Shown here: one piece after another, positions 1-10,433 of the stretch
Numbering within the stretch: the stretch's first letter is position 1
Layout: each line of letters starts with the position of its first letter
Origin: Micromonospora sp. M71_S20
Lineage (GTDB): Bacteria > Actinomycetota > Actinomycetes > Mycobacteriales > Micromonosporaceae
NCBI RefSeq assembly: GCF_003664255.1
Contig: NZ_RCCV01000002.1
Location: forward strand, 560,501-624,500
Reading direction: 5' to 3'
DNA length: 64,000 bases
Notes under the pieces: model-generated
What the model was told of the DNA's origin: nothing
Database searches by the model: none
What the model saw: the letters and a program-made list of their open reading frames with translations, nothing else
Translations under genes and position numbers: made by a program

Positions 1-320
1 GCTACACCCTCTTCACGATCGGGGTCCTGGCCCTCCTCGGGCTCTACGGCCTGATCTGGGGACCGCTACGCGCCCACGCGCACCGTCAGCCGGAAGGGAT
101 CGCGGCGGTGTACACGGAGGCGGCCCTGCTGCTCAGCGTGCTCTGGGTGGGCTACCCCGTGTTCTGGATGATCGGCCCAGCCGGTGTCGGCCTCGTCAGT
201 TCCGCCACCACCAGCCTGCTCTTCGTCCTGCTGTCCATCCTGACGAAGGTGGGCTGGAGCATCCTCGATCTCGGCCGGCTGCGCGCCCTGTCCGCCCGTG
301 ATCAGCTCACCGTCGTCTGA
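1..320 (+). CDS. Microbial (type I) rhodopsin, C-terminal part (5' end outside window)
   Basis: The reading frame is open from base 3 to the TGA at 318-320, giving 105 residues that cover the end of helix E, helix F and helix G of a retinal protein. Helix F reads LWVGYPVFWMIG, matching the bacteriorhodopsin retinal pocket (Trp182, Tyr185, Pro186, Trp189). Helix G reads LLFVLLSILTKVG, with the Lys that binds retinal as a Schiff base. Relative to bacteriorhodopsin, Asp212 is Ser, Glu194 is Ala and Glu204 is Thr, so the usual second counterion and the proton-release pair are absent. The next gene, blh, makes retinal and overlaps this one by 23 bases. Family assignment is firm; whether it pumps protons (in either direction) or is a sensor cannot be told without helix C, which lies outside the window. 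Confidence 0.88.
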   Translation, partial: YTLFTIGVLALLGLYGLIWGPLRAHAHRQPEGIAAVYTEAALLLSVLWVGYPVFWMIGPAGVGLVSSATTSLLFVLLSILTKVGWSILDLGRLRALSARDQLTVV

Positions 321-1407
321 CCCGGTGTCCGGGTCCGGCCCCCGGGTGCCGGTGTCGGACGACCGGGCGTCCGCCCGGACCCGACGACCGCCGGCGGGCG
401 CGGCGGAGGGCCCGGGGCGGCGGGACCGGCTGCTGCGGCGCGTCGGCACGGCGACGCAGCTCGCCCTCGGCGGGCTGCTGGCGTGGTCCCCGCTGATCGA
501 CGCCGCCGGGCCGGGCGGCTCGCCGGCCTTCCTGGTCGCGGGACTGCTCCTCGGGCTCCCGCACGGCGCGGTCGACCATCTCGTGCCCGCCCGGCTGTCG
601 GCGCGCGCCCGGCCGCTGTCGGCGCGGGTGGCGCTGCTGGCGGCCTACGCCGCCGTGGCCGGCGCCGGGCTGACGGTCTTCCGGGCCGCGCCGGACCTGG
701 CGCTGGTCGGGTTCCTCATCGTGTCGGTCGTGCACTTCGGCACCGCCGACGTGGCGTTCCACGCCGAGCGGGACCGCCGGCCGGCCCGGCCGGGGGTGAC
801 GGCCGTGCTCGCGTACGGGGGACCGCCGGTGGTCGTCCCGTTGGCGCTGTGGCGGGAGCAGGTCGACCCGTTGCTGGCGGCGGTGGCCCCGCAGGCACCG
901 GCGCTGCTCACCGACGAGGTGCGGGCGCTGGCACTGGCCACGGTCCTGTGCGCGGTCGCGGCCACCGCGATCCGGGACGTGCGAGCGGGACGCGCCCGCG
1001 ACGCCGTCCCACCGGTCCTGCTCGTCGGACTGTTCGGCACCGTGCCGCCGGCCCTGGCCGTCGGGGCGTACTTCGCGGTCTGGCACTCCTGCCGCCACGT
1101 CGCCCGGCTGCTGCGGCACGACCCGCGGAACACGGCCGACCTGGCGGCCGGACGGGTCGGACCGCCGCTGCGTCGCTTCGCCCGGCAGGCGGCGGCTCCC
1201 ACGGCGGTCGCGCTCGCCGCCCTGCTCGCCCTGGTCACCTGGCCCGGCCACCGGGCGGACCCGCTGCCCGCGACGTTCGCCGTGCTGGCCGCGCTGACCC
1301 TCCCGCACGCGGTGCTGGTCGCCTGGGCGGACCGACGCGGGCCCGGGCCCTCACGCCGGGCGGGTGACGGGCTGCTCCCCCGCCGGGGTGCCCGGCGCCG
1401 CGGTTGA
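298..1407 (+). CDS. blh: Brp/Blh-family beta-carotene 15,15'-dioxygenase
   Basis: A 369-residue, Ala/Leu-rich multi-helix membrane protein. It carries the conserved histidines of the Brp/Blh family: LPHGAVDH (His89, His94), HFGTADVAFH (His146, His155) and WHSCRH (His263, His267), which are thought to hold the catalytic iron. The family splits beta-carotene into two retinals. The GTG at 298 lies inside the end of the rhodopsin gene, so translation is probably coupled; the first 45 residues are disordered, and a later start cannot be excluded. Carotenoid synthesis genes are not in the window and must be elsewhere. The pairing with rhodopsin is the standard minimal retinal-protein unit. Confidence 0.85.
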   Translation: MISSPSSDPVSGSGPRVPVSDDRASARTRRPPAGAAEGPGRRDRLLRRVGTATQLALGGLLAWSPLIDAAGPGGSPAFLVAGLLLGLPHGAVDHLVPARLSARARPLSARVALLAAYAAVAGAGLTVFRAAPDLALVGFLIVSVVHFGTADVAFHAERDRRPARPGVTAVLAYGGPPVVVPLALWREQVDPLLAAVAPQAPALLTDEVRALALATVLCAVAATAIRDVRAGRARDAVPPVLLVGLFGTVPPALAVGAYFAVWHSCRHVARLLRHDPRNTADLAAGRVGPPLRRFARQAAAPTAVALAALLALVTWPGHRADPLPATFAVLAALTLPHAVLVAWADRRGPGPSRRAGDGLLPRRGARRRG

Positions 1408-1451
1408 CCGGGCACCGGGCCCTGGTCACCTCCGCCGGGCGCCCGGCCTGG

Positions 1452-3149
1452 TCACCACCGCAGGGCACCGGGGGCGTCGGCCGGGACCGCCGGGAGGCGG
1501 GGTGCCACCGGCGCCAACCGGCGGTACGGCGCACCGAGCGGCGGCCTCGGGTCCACGTCGCCCTTGTTGGGCCAGAAGGACATCGCGCGTTCCGCCTGGG
1601 CGGTGATGGTCAACGACGGGTTCACCCCGAGGTTCGCCGAGACCGCCGCGCCGTCCACCACGTGCAGCCCCGGGTGGCCGAACACCCGGTGCCACGGGTC
1701 GATCACACCGTCGGTCGGGGTGGCGCCGATCACCGCTCCGCCGAGGATGTGTGCGGTCATCGGAATGTCGAACGGCTCGGTCAGGGCGCCGCCGGGCGTA
1801 CCGCCGATCTCCTCGGCCAGCAGGCGGGCCGCCTGGTTGCCGGCCGGGATCCAGGTCGGGTTGGGCGCGCCGTGACCCGGCCCGGAGACCAGGTGGCGGC
1901 CGAACGGGCCGCGTCGCAGCCGGGTGGTCAGCGAGTTGTCCACCGACTGCATGACCAGGGCGATCACCGTCCGCTCCGACCAGCCGCGCACCGACAGCAG
2001 CCGGGCCGCCGTGCCGGGCTGGCGCAGCAGGACCCCCACCCAGCGGCGGAGCCGGCGCGGCCCGCCGTCGACCAGCAGCGACTGGAGCAGGCCCATCGCG
2101 TTCGAGCCCCGGCCGTAGCGGACCGGCTCGATGTGGGTCTGCGGGTCGGGGTGGAACGAACTGGTGATCGCCACCCCCTCGGTGAAGTCGAGCCCCTCGG
2201 AGCGGGCCCGCCGGCGGGGCACTGAGGCGCCGAGGATCGCCTCCGAGTTGGTCCGGGTCAGCTCGCCGAGGCGGGGCGAGAGCGCGGGCAGGGCACCCTC
2301 CGCCTTCATCGTGTGCAGCAGCCGCTGGGTGCCGAGCGCCCCGGCCGCGAAGACCACCTGGTCGGCGTGGATCACCTGCCGCCGCGCGCGCAGCCAGGCT
2401 CCCGTGCGCACGGTGTGCACCGCGTACCCGCCGCCGTCGGCCGGCCGCACGGCGGTGACCGTGGTCAGCGGGTGCACCCGCGCGCCCAGCCGCTCCGCCA
2501 GCCACAGGTAGTTCTTCACCAGCGTGTTCTTCGCGCCCCGCCGGCAGCCGGTCATGCACGCGCCGCAGTGCGTGCAGCCGGTGCGCTCCGGCCCGGCGCC
2601 GCCGAAGTAGGGGTCGGTGGCCCGCTGGCCGGGCCGGCCGATGAACACGCCGACCGGGGTGGCGTGGTGGGTGTGCCCGACCCCCATCCGGTCGGCCACC
2701 GCCCGCATCGCCCGGTCCGCGCGGGTGACGAGGGGGTACGTGGTGGCGCCGAGCATCCGCTTCGCCTGGTCGTAGTGGCCGGCGAGCTCGTCGCGCCAGT
2801 CGGTGACGTCCCGCCACTGCGGGTCGGTGTAGAAGGCGTCCAACGGCTCGTAGAGGGTGTTGGCGTAGACGAGCGAGCCACCGCCGACCCCGGCGCCGGA
2901 GAGCACCAGCACGCCGCCGCCCGCCTTCCGGTCGGCCGGGCGCAGCAGGGTGAGTCGCTGGAGGCCGTAGCAGCCGAGGCGGGGTGCCCACAGGAACCGC
3001 CGCAGCCGCCAGGAGGTCTGCGGGAACTCGTCGTCGGCGAAGCGGCGCCCGGCCTCCAGCACCCCGACCGAGTAGCCCTTCTCGGCCAGCCGGAGCGCGG
3101 TGACGCTGCCGCCGAAGCCGGACCCGATGACGAGCACGTCGTACCGCAT
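1452..3149 (-). CDS. GMC-family FAD oxidoreductase, cholesterol-oxidase-like
   Basis: 565 residues. The N-terminus MRYDVLVIGSGFGGS is a dinucleotide-binding fold (Gly9, Gly11, Gly14), followed by an FAD/GMC domain with a GAGVGGGSLVYANTL flavin loop near residue 95 and a Cys-rich stretch (CTHCGACMTGCRRGAKNTLV). The C-terminus holds HVVDGAAVSANLGVNPSLTITAQAE in parts, typical of GMC oxidases. Length and order match the ChoD group, which in mycobacteria also lies beside guaB2-guaB3. The substrate may be a sterol or another secondary alcohol; the ChoD group's sterol activity is not established for every member. ATG at 3149 is chosen because the Rossmann strand starts directly after it. Confidence 0.8.
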   Translation of the reverse strand: MRYDVLVIGSGFGGSVTALRLAEKGYSVGVLEAGRRFADDEFPQTSWRLRRFLWAPRLGCYGLQRLTLLRPADRKAGGGVLVLSGAGVGGGSLVYANTLYEPLDAFYTDPQWRDVTDWRDELAGHYDQAKRMLGATTYPLVTRADRAMRAVADRMGVGHTHHATPVGVFIGRPGQRATDPYFGGAGPERTGCTHCGACMTGCRRGAKNTLVKNYLWLAERLGARVHPLTTVTAVRPADGGGYAVHTVRTGAWLRARRQVIHADQVVFAAGALGTQRLLHTMKAEGALPALSPRLGELTRTNSEAILGASVPRRRARSEGLDFTEGVAITSSFHPDPQTHIEPVRYGRGSNAMGLLQSLLVDGGPRRLRRWVGVLLRQPGTAARLLSVRGWSERTVIALVMQSVDNSLTTRLRRGPFGRHLVSGPGHGAPNPTWIPAGNQAARLLAEEIGGTPGGALTEPFDIPMTAHILGGAVIGATPTDGVIDPWHRVFGHPGLHVVDGAAVSANLGVNPSLTITAQAERAMSFWPNKGDVDPRPPLGAPYRRLAPVAPRLPAVPADAPGALRW

Positions 3150-3284
3150 GACCGCATCATTACCGCTCGGTAGCCATCGCGCCAGCGCCCGATTTCGCGG
3201 GATCATGCTCCCGTCCGCGATCCGGAGGCGCCCGCCCGCAACTCGGTGCCCCCGTCGGGGCGTTGTCATTACCGGGGGTGTCGC

Positions 3285-4403
3285 ATGACTCAGCGGACAG
3301 GGGCGCCACGCCCTCGATGGGTGCTGGGGCTCGCCGCCCTCGCGGCCGTGGTCCTGGTGGCCGTGGCCACCCTGGTGGTCACCCGGCTCGTCCGCGACGA
3401 CGGGCCGCGGCGCGCGATCGGGCCGACGGGCGGCACCGGGACGCCGCAGGCCAGCCCCACCCCCAGCCCGACCGCGCCCCCCGGTGCCGGCATCACCGGC
3501 CCGCTCAACCTCCTGCTCGTCGGGGTGGACACCCGGGTCAGCGTGCCGGGCTGGGAGCCGCACGGCGACGCCGTGCTGGTGCTGCACGTGCCGAAGGGCC
3601 TCGACCGGGCGTACCTCTTCTCCCTCCCCCGCGACCTGCTGGTCGACATCCCGGCCTTCCCGAAGGCCGGCTACCGCGGCGGGAGGACCAAGCTCACCCA
3701 CGCGATGAGCTACGGCAGCCGGGTGCCCGGCAAGCCCAAGCAGCCGAGCACCGCCCAGGGGTACGAGCTGCTGCGCAGCACGGTCAGCGGCTACACGGGG
3801 CTGCGCTTCGACGCCGGCGCGGTGCTCACCTTCAACGGCTTCGACCGGCTGGTGGACACCCTCGGCGGGGTGGACCTCTACGTCGACCAGCGGGTGGTCT
3901 CGCTGCACCGCCGCCCCGACGGCCGGCACCGGGAGCCCGCGCCGGGCGGCGGGGGCTACGTCGGGCCGCAGATGGTCTACGAGAAGGGCGAGCGGCACCT
4001 CACCGGCTGGCAGGCGCTGGACTACGCCCGGCAGCGCTACGTCACCGGCGGCGGCTACGCCCGGCAGCGCCACCAGCAGCAGCTGATCAAGGCACTGGCC
4101 ACGAAGATCCTCGGCGAGGACCTGGCCCGGCAGCCGGAGCGCGTCCAGCAGGTGGTCGACGCGCTCGGCGACACCCTGGTCTACGCGGGCGGGCCGCGCG
4201 TCGTGGACGTCGCGTACGCCCTCGGCGGGCTCACGCCGGAGAGGTTCGTGCTGGTCGACCTGCCCGGCGCGGGCGTCGGCAAGGGCAGCGGCTACCGGGG
4301 CGAGGAGCTCACGTCGACCGGGCGGAAGTTCCTCACCGAGCTGCGCGCCGGCCGGGCCGACGCCCACCTCGCCGCCAACCCGAAGCTGCGCATCACGCGC
4401 TGA
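3285..4403 (+). CDS. LytR-CpsA-Psr (LCP) family cell-wall ligase
   Basis: 372 residues with a short cytoplasmic N-terminus, one membrane helix (about 13-35), a Pro/Thr/Ser linker (55-75) and an extracellular LCP domain. Visible LCP motifs are LLLVGVDTR, the SLPRDLLVDIP arginine motif, GGRTKLTHAMSYG, FDAGAVLTFNGFDRLVDTLGGVDL and LTGWQALDYARQR. LCP enzymes transfer polyprenyl-phosphate-linked glycopolymers (teichoic-type polymers, or arabinogalactan in mycolata) to peptidoglycan. ATG 3285 is preferred over an upstream in-frame start at 3246 because it begins just before the basic residues that precede the helix. It faces the neighbouring M1 peptidase gene convergently with only 38 bases between them. 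Confidence 0.88.
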   Translation: MTQRTGAPRPRWVLGLAALAAVVLVAVATLVVTRLVRDDGPRRAIGPTGGTGTPQASPTPSPTAPPGAGITGPLNLLLVGVDTRVSVPGWEPHGDAVLVLHVPKGLDRAYLFSLPRDLLVDIPAFPKAGYRGGRTKLTHAMSYGSRVPGKPKQPSTAQGYELLRSTVSGYTGLRFDAGAVLTFNGFDRLVDTLGGVDLYVDQRVVSLHRRPDGRHREPAPGGGGYVGPQMVYEKGERHLTGWQALDYARQRYVTGGGYARQRHQQQLIKALATKILGEDLARQPERVQQVVDALGDTLVYAGGPRVVDVAYALGGLTPERFVLVDLPGAGVGKGSGYRGEELTSTGRKFLTELRAGRADAHLAANPKLRITR

Positions 4404-4406
4404 GCA

Positions 4407-4454
4407 CCGTCACCGGCGCTCGTGCGGGCGGAGGTGGGCCGTCACCGGCGCTCG
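4407..4454. repeat. 16-bp direct repeat between LCP and M1 genes
   Basis: The 16-mer CCGTCACCGGCGCTCG occurs at 4407-4422 and again, identical, at 4439-4454. The second copy contains the stop codon of the leftward M1 peptidase gene. No hairpin of terminator strength was seen in this 38-bp convergent gap. It could be a small duplication; function unknown. Confidence 0.6.
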
Positions 4455-5905
4455 GGGCGGGCGGGGCGCTGCGTGCCGTACAGCCACGCCTCGAAGAGGT
4501 CGTCGAGCTGCTCGCCCGAGACCCGCTCGGCCAGCGCGACGAACTCGGCCGTGGTCGCGTTGGCGTCGCGCTTCTGCGCCGCCCAGGTCTTCAGAATCTC
4601 GAAGAACGCCTTGTCGCCGACGGCCACCCGCAGCGCGTGCACGGTCATCCCGCCGCGCTGGTAGACCGACTCGCTGAACAGGTTCTCCGCCCCCGGCTCG
4701 CCCGGCGGCGTCCGCCACACCTGGCCGGACGAGCCGGCGTAGCGAGCGTCGAACGCCTGCTGGGCGGTGCGCCCGCCGTCGTGCTCGGCCCACAGCCACT
4801 CGGCGTACGTCGCCAGGCCCTCGTTGAGCCAGATGTCCTGCCACTTCGCCAGCGACACGCTGTTGCCGAACCACTGGTGCGCCAGCTCGTGGGCGACCAC
4901 GCCGGTGTTCTCGCCGCCGGAGAAGAAGCTCGCGGAGTAGACCGGGCGGCTCTGCGTCTCCAGGGCGTACCGGATCCGGGCGTCGGAGACCACCACGCCG
5001 CCGTACGCCCCGAACGGGTACGGTCCGAACACGCTCTCCAGGTGGTCGGCCACCTCGACCGTGTCGGCGATCGACCGGTCCGCCGCGCCCTCCGGCAGGT
5101 CGGTGGTGACCGCGTGGAACACCGGCCGCCCCTTGTGCTCGCCCTCGGTGATCCGGAACCTCCCGATGACGACGGTGCTCAGGTAGCTCGCCATCGGGCT
5201 GCGCTCGGCCCACTTCCAGGTGGTCCAGCCGCCGGTGGTGCTCCTCCCCGCCGGCACACCGTTGCTGACCGCCGTCAGCCCCTTCGGCACGGTGATCTCG
5301 AAGTCGTAGGTGGCCTTGTCCGAGGGGTGGTCGTTGACCGGGAACCACGTGCTCGCCGACTCGGGCTGGCCGAGGGCGATCGCCCCCTCGTCGGTGTGCA
5401 GGAAGCCCCCGACGCCGAGGGCCTCGTTGCGCAGCGGCTCCGGCTCCCCCTCGTACGCGATCTCGGCGACGAAGCCGTTGCCCGCGATCAGGCCCCGGGC
5501 CGGCGTGACGACCAGCTCGTCGCCCTTGCGGGCGTGCTTCGCCGGGGCCCCGTCCACGGTCACCGACCGCACGGTCAGCCCGGCCAGGTCCAGGTTGAAC
5601 GCGGACAGGTCGCCGGTCGCCGCCGCCTGCACGATGGTGGTCCCGGTGAGCCGGTCCTCCGCCGGGTCGTAGCGCACCTTGACGGTGTAGCGGCTGACGT
5701 CGTACCCGCCGTTGCCGTAGGTCGGGAAGTACTCGTCGCCCGCGCCGGCCGCCCCGGGCGTGAACTGGCGCGACGCCCCGGGCGTGGAGGTGCCCGGGGT
5801 CGGGGCCGGGGCCGGCTCGTCGGCCGACCCGCATCCGGCCAGCCCGAGCGTCCCGGCCAGCAGCAGGCCGGTGCCCGCGCACAGCGTCCGCCGCGACAGC
5901 GTCAT
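4442..5905 (-). CDS. M1-family metallopeptidase lipoprotein (copy 1)
   Basis: 487 residues. The signal peptide ends in a lipobox LAGC (Cys25), so the enzyme is probably anchored outside the membrane. The zinc site is complete: HELAH (His339, Glu340, His343) and Glu362 in WLNEG. The usual M1 exopeptidase Gly-rich motif is represented weakly by DARIRYALETQS, and the family's large C-terminal helical domain is missing, as in other short bacterial secreted M1 proteins. It probably trims peptides outside the cell. The next gene upstream (6078-7487) is a clear paralogue in the same direction, 172 bp away; the gap has no evident gene. Confidence 0.87.
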   Translation of the reverse strand: MTLSRRTLCAGTGLLLAGTLGLAGCGSADEPAPAPTPGTSTPGASRQFTPGAAGAGDEYFPTYGNGGYDVSRYTVKVRYDPAEDRLTGTTIVQAAATGDLSAFNLDLAGLTVRSVTVDGAPAKHARKGDELVVTPARGLIAGNGFVAEIAYEGEPEPLRNEALGVGGFLHTDEGAIALGQPESASTWFPVNDHPSDKATYDFEITVPKGLTAVSNGVPAGRSTTGGWTTWKWAERSPMASYLSTVVIGRFRITEGEHKGRPVFHAVTTDLPEGAADRSIADTVEVADHLESVFGPYPFGAYGGVVVSDARIRYALETQSRPVYSASFFSGGENTGVVAHELAHQWFGNSVSLAKWQDIWLNEGLATYAEWLWAEHDGGRTAQQAFDARYAGSSGQVWRTPPGEPGAENLFSESVYQRGGMTVHALRVAVGDKAFFEILKTWAAQKRDANATTAEFVALAERVSGEQLDDLFEAWLYGTQRPARPERR

Positions 5906-6077
5906 CGCCTCGTCCCTCCCTGCGCCGCCGGCTGCCCCACCGGCGGCCCCCTGGCGGACCCGCGCCCGGCGGGTGCCGCTCGCCCGGGCCGGCGGCGCGG
6001 AAGCGGCCGGTGCGGCGCCGGGGTCCGGCGGGCAGCCTACCGAGCGCCGCCGGAAGCCCGGGCCCTGCCCGCCCGGC

Positions 6078-7487
6078 TCACGGCAGCGCGGGGGCGCTCC
6101 CGCCGACGAGCCAGGCGTCGAGGAGCGGACGCAGGGGCTTCCCGGCGACCCGCTCGGCCAGCGCGACCAGGTCGTCCGTGGTGGCGTTGCCGTCGCGCCG
6201 CTCGGCGGTCCAGGTCCGCAGGATGCGGAAGAACGTGTCGTCGCCGACCGTGCGGCGCAGCGCGTGCACGGCCAGCGCGCCGCGCTTGTAGACGGCCGAA
6301 CCGAACAACCGGGACCGCCCGGGGTCGACGGACGGCCGGGACCAGTCGGTCGCGGCGTACTCCAGCTCGAAGGTGCGCTGCGCGGTGCGACCGCCGTCGT
6401 GCTCCTCCCACAGCCACTCCGCGTAGGTGGCGAAGCCCTCGTTGAGCCAGATGTCGCTCCACCGGCTCAGCGCCACGCTGTTGCCGAACCACTGGTGGGC
6501 CAGCTCGTGCGCGACCACTCCCGGGTTGGGCCGCCCGCCACGGAAGAAGCCCGGCCCGTAGACCGGTCGGGACTGGGTCTCCAGCGCGTAGCCGATCCGG
6601 CCGTCGGTGACCACGACCCCGCCGTAGGAGTCGAACGGGTACGGCCCGAACCGGCTGGCCAGAAAGTCGGCGATCTCGCCGGTGCGGGCCAGCGAGGCGG
6701 CCTCCGGCCCGGTCGCCGGCAGGCTCGCCGGGACCGCCGTGACCATCGGCTTGCCGGCGTGCGTGCCGCTGCGCACCCGGTAGTCACCGATCACCAGGGT
6801 CGTCAGGTAGCTGGCCATCGGCGACCGCTCGGCCCAACGCCAGGTGGTCCAGCCGGCGGCGCTGGTCCGCTCCCCCGGCACCCCGTTGCTCAGCGCGGCC
6901 AGCCCGTCCGGCACGGTCACCTCGATGTCGTACGTGGCCTTGTCAGACGGGTGGTCGTTGACCGGGAACCAGGTGGCCGCCGACCAGGGCTGGCCGAGGG
7001 CGATCGCGCCGTCGGCGGTGTGCAGGAAGCCGCCGCTGCCGAGTTGCCCGTCGGCCTTCGCCGCCGGCACGCCGGAGTAGTCCACCTCGACGGTGAACCG
7101 GGCGCCCTCGGGAAGGCCGTCGCGCGGGGTGACGACCAGCTCGTCGCCGTCGCGGGCGGATCCGGCCGGCCGGCCGTCGACGGCCACCCGCGACACGTCC
7201 AGCCCGGCGAGGTCCAGATTGAACCGGGACAGCGTGCCGGTCGCGGTGGCCGTGAGCGCGGCCCGCCCGGCGAGCCGGTCGGTCGCCGGGTCGTAGCGCA
7301 CGGCGAGGCGGTAGCCCGCGACGTCGTAGCCGCCGTTGCCGGCCCCCGGCACGTACGGGTCGGCGAGGTCGGCCGCTCCCGGCCGGAAGCCGCCCGGCTC
7401 ATCGCCGTCGGTGCAGGCCGCGAACACCAGGGCCGCGACGACGGCGACGGCGAGCGCGGGGCGGATCCGACGGCGGGTACGACGCAC
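6078..7487 (-). CDS. M1-family metallopeptidase lipoprotein (copy 2)
   Basis: 469 residues, paralogue of the preceding M1 gene over its whole length (same NGGYDV start, GGFLHT, PVNDHPSDKATYD and MASYL blocks). Signal peptide with lipobox FAAC (Cys25). Zinc ligands are HELAH (His327, His331) and Glu350. Both copies keep all catalytic residues, so neither looks decayed; the N-terminal and linker residues differ most. A tandem duplication followed by specialisation in substrate is likely. It ends with an in-frame stop at 6078 and runs toward copy 1; the two may be co-transcribed. Confidence 0.87.
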   Translation of the reverse strand: MRRTRRRIRPALAVAVVAALVFAACTDGDEPGGFRPGAADLADPYVPGAGNGGYDVAGYRLAVRYDPATDRLAGRAALTATATGTLSRFNLDLAGLDVSRVAVDGRPAGSARDGDELVVTPRDGLPEGARFTVEVDYSGVPAAKADGQLGSGGFLHTADGAIALGQPWSAATWFPVNDHPSDKATYDIEVTVPDGLAALSNGVPGERTSAAGWTTWRWAERSPMASYLTTLVIGDYRVRSGTHAGKPMVTAVPASLPATGPEAASLARTGEIADFLASRFGPYPFDSYGGVVVTDGRIGYALETQSRPVYGPGFFRGGRPNPGVVAHELAHQWFGNSVALSRWSDIWLNEGFATYAEWLWEEHDGGRTAQRTFELEYAATDWSRPSVDPGRSRLFGSAVYKRGALAVHALRRTVGDDTFFRILRTWTAERRDGNATTDDLVALAERVAGKPLRPLLDAWLVGGSAPALP

Positions 7488-7536
7488 CGGCCGAGCCTAT
7501 CGGCGCGGCCGGTGCGGGTGGTGCTGCTTGCGCAGG

Positions 7537-8655
7537 TCAGCGGTCGAGGACCAGGCCGACCTTCTGGAACTCCTTGAGGTCGCGGTAGCCGCACTTGGCC
7601 ATCGCGCGGCGCAGGCCGCCGAAGAGGTTGAGCTGGCCGTCCGGCTCGTCGGCAGGGCCGAAGAGCAGCTGCTCCATCGAGCCGAGCGGCTCGCCGGCGG
7701 TCTCGAACGCGCCCCGGGGCAGCGACGGGTGGCTGGCGGCGGAGTGCCACCAGGCGCCGCCGGCCGGCGCCTCGGCGCAGAGCGACAGCGGCTCGCCGAG
7801 CATCACCGCGTCGGCGCCGCAGCCGAGGGCCTTGGCGATGTCGCCCGAGGTCTGGATGTCACCGTCGGCGATCAGGTGCACGTACCGGCCGCCGGTCTCG
7901 TCGAGGTAGTCCCGGCGGGCCGCCGCCGCGTCGGCGATCGCGGTCGCCATCGGCACCCGGATGCCCAGCACCGACTCGGTGGTCGACCACTCGTCGCCGC
8001 CGATGCCGACGATGACGCCGGCCGCGCCCGTACGCATCAGGTGCAGCGCCGTCTTGTAGTCGGTGCAGCCGCCCACGACGACCGGGAGGTCCAGGTCGGC
8101 GATGAACTCCTTGAGGTTGAGCGGCTCGTCGGTGGTCGAGACGTGCTCGGCGGAGACGATGGTGCCCTGGATGACCAGGATGTCCACGCCGGCGTCGAGG
8201 ATCACCGGGGCCAGCGCCAGGGTGTGCTGCGGGGAGACCCGCACCGCCACCGTGCCGCCGCCGGCGCGCAGCTCGCGGACCCGCTCGGCGATCAGGTCGG
8301 GGCGGATCGGCTCCGCGTAGACCTCCTGGAGCCGCTTGGTGGTGCGGGCCTCCTCGTCGAGCCCGGACAGCTCCTCCAGGACCTTGGTCGGGTTCTCGTA
8401 GCGGGTCCACAGGCCCTCGACGTTGAGCACGCCGAGGCCGCCCAGCTGGCCGAGCCGGACGGCGGAGGCCGGGCTCATCGTCGCGTCCGAGGGGTGCCCG
8501 ACGCAGGGGATGCCGAACTGGTACGCGTCGAGCTGCCAGGCGGTGGAGACGTCGTCGACGTCCCGGGTCCGGCGGCTCGGCACGATGGCGATGTCGTCCA
8601 GGTGGTAGCCGCGCTGCGCGGTCTTGCCCAGCCCGATCTCGACCACGTCACGCAT
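7537..8655 (-). CDS. guaB3: GuaB3-family IMP dehydrogenase-related protein
   Basis: 372 residues forming a single TIM barrel of the IMP dehydrogenase/GMP reductase superfamily without CBS domains. It starts MRDVVEIGLGKTAQRGYHLD and contains VGGCTDYKTALHLMRTGAAG and the GGRYVHLIADGDI loop. In mycobacteria the equivalent gene (guaB3, next to guaB2) is not essential; an NADPH-dependent GMP reductase function has been proposed for some GuaB-like proteins, so the reaction here is unproven. It lies 30 bp downstream of guaB in the same direction and is probably co-transcribed with it. Confidence 0.85.
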   Translation of the reverse strand: MRDVVEIGLGKTAQRGYHLDDIAIVPSRRTRDVDDVSTAWQLDAYQFGIPCVGHPSDATMSPASAVRLGQLGGLGVLNVEGLWTRYENPTKVLEELSGLDEEARTTKRLQEVYAEPIRPDLIAERVRELRAGGGTVAVRVSPQHTLALAPVILDAGVDILVIQGTIVSAEHVSTTDEPLNLKEFIADLDLPVVVGGCTDYKTALHLMRTGAAGVIVGIGGDEWSTTESVLGIRVPMATAIADAAAARRDYLDETGGRYVHLIADGDIQTSGDIAKALGCGADAVMLGEPLSLCAEAPAGGAWWHSAASHPSLPRGAFETAGEPLGSMEQLLFGPADEPDGQLNLFGGLRRAMAKCGYRDLKEFQKVGLVLDR

Positions 8656-8685
8656 GGGGGACTCCAGTTGTCGCAGGGGGGATGG

Positions 8686-10278
<1,593 letters not shown>

Positions 10279-10433
10279 TCAGCGAGGTGGCGCGGGCGGG
10301 CACCGGCACACGCCGGGTGACGGCGCGTCGTCCCATCGTACCCACCGACCTGGGCCGACTCCGGCCGGTGGCGGCGCAGGTCACCGACGGCCGGGGGCGG
10401 ACGCGGCCCTGGCGTTGGGTCTACGGTGAGGGG

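Noticed and set aside
3263..6445. Long open frame on the strand opposite the M1 gene and overlapping LCP
   Set aside because: Arg/Pro/Gly-rich translation without motifs; it is the expected by-product of high GC over real genes on other frames.
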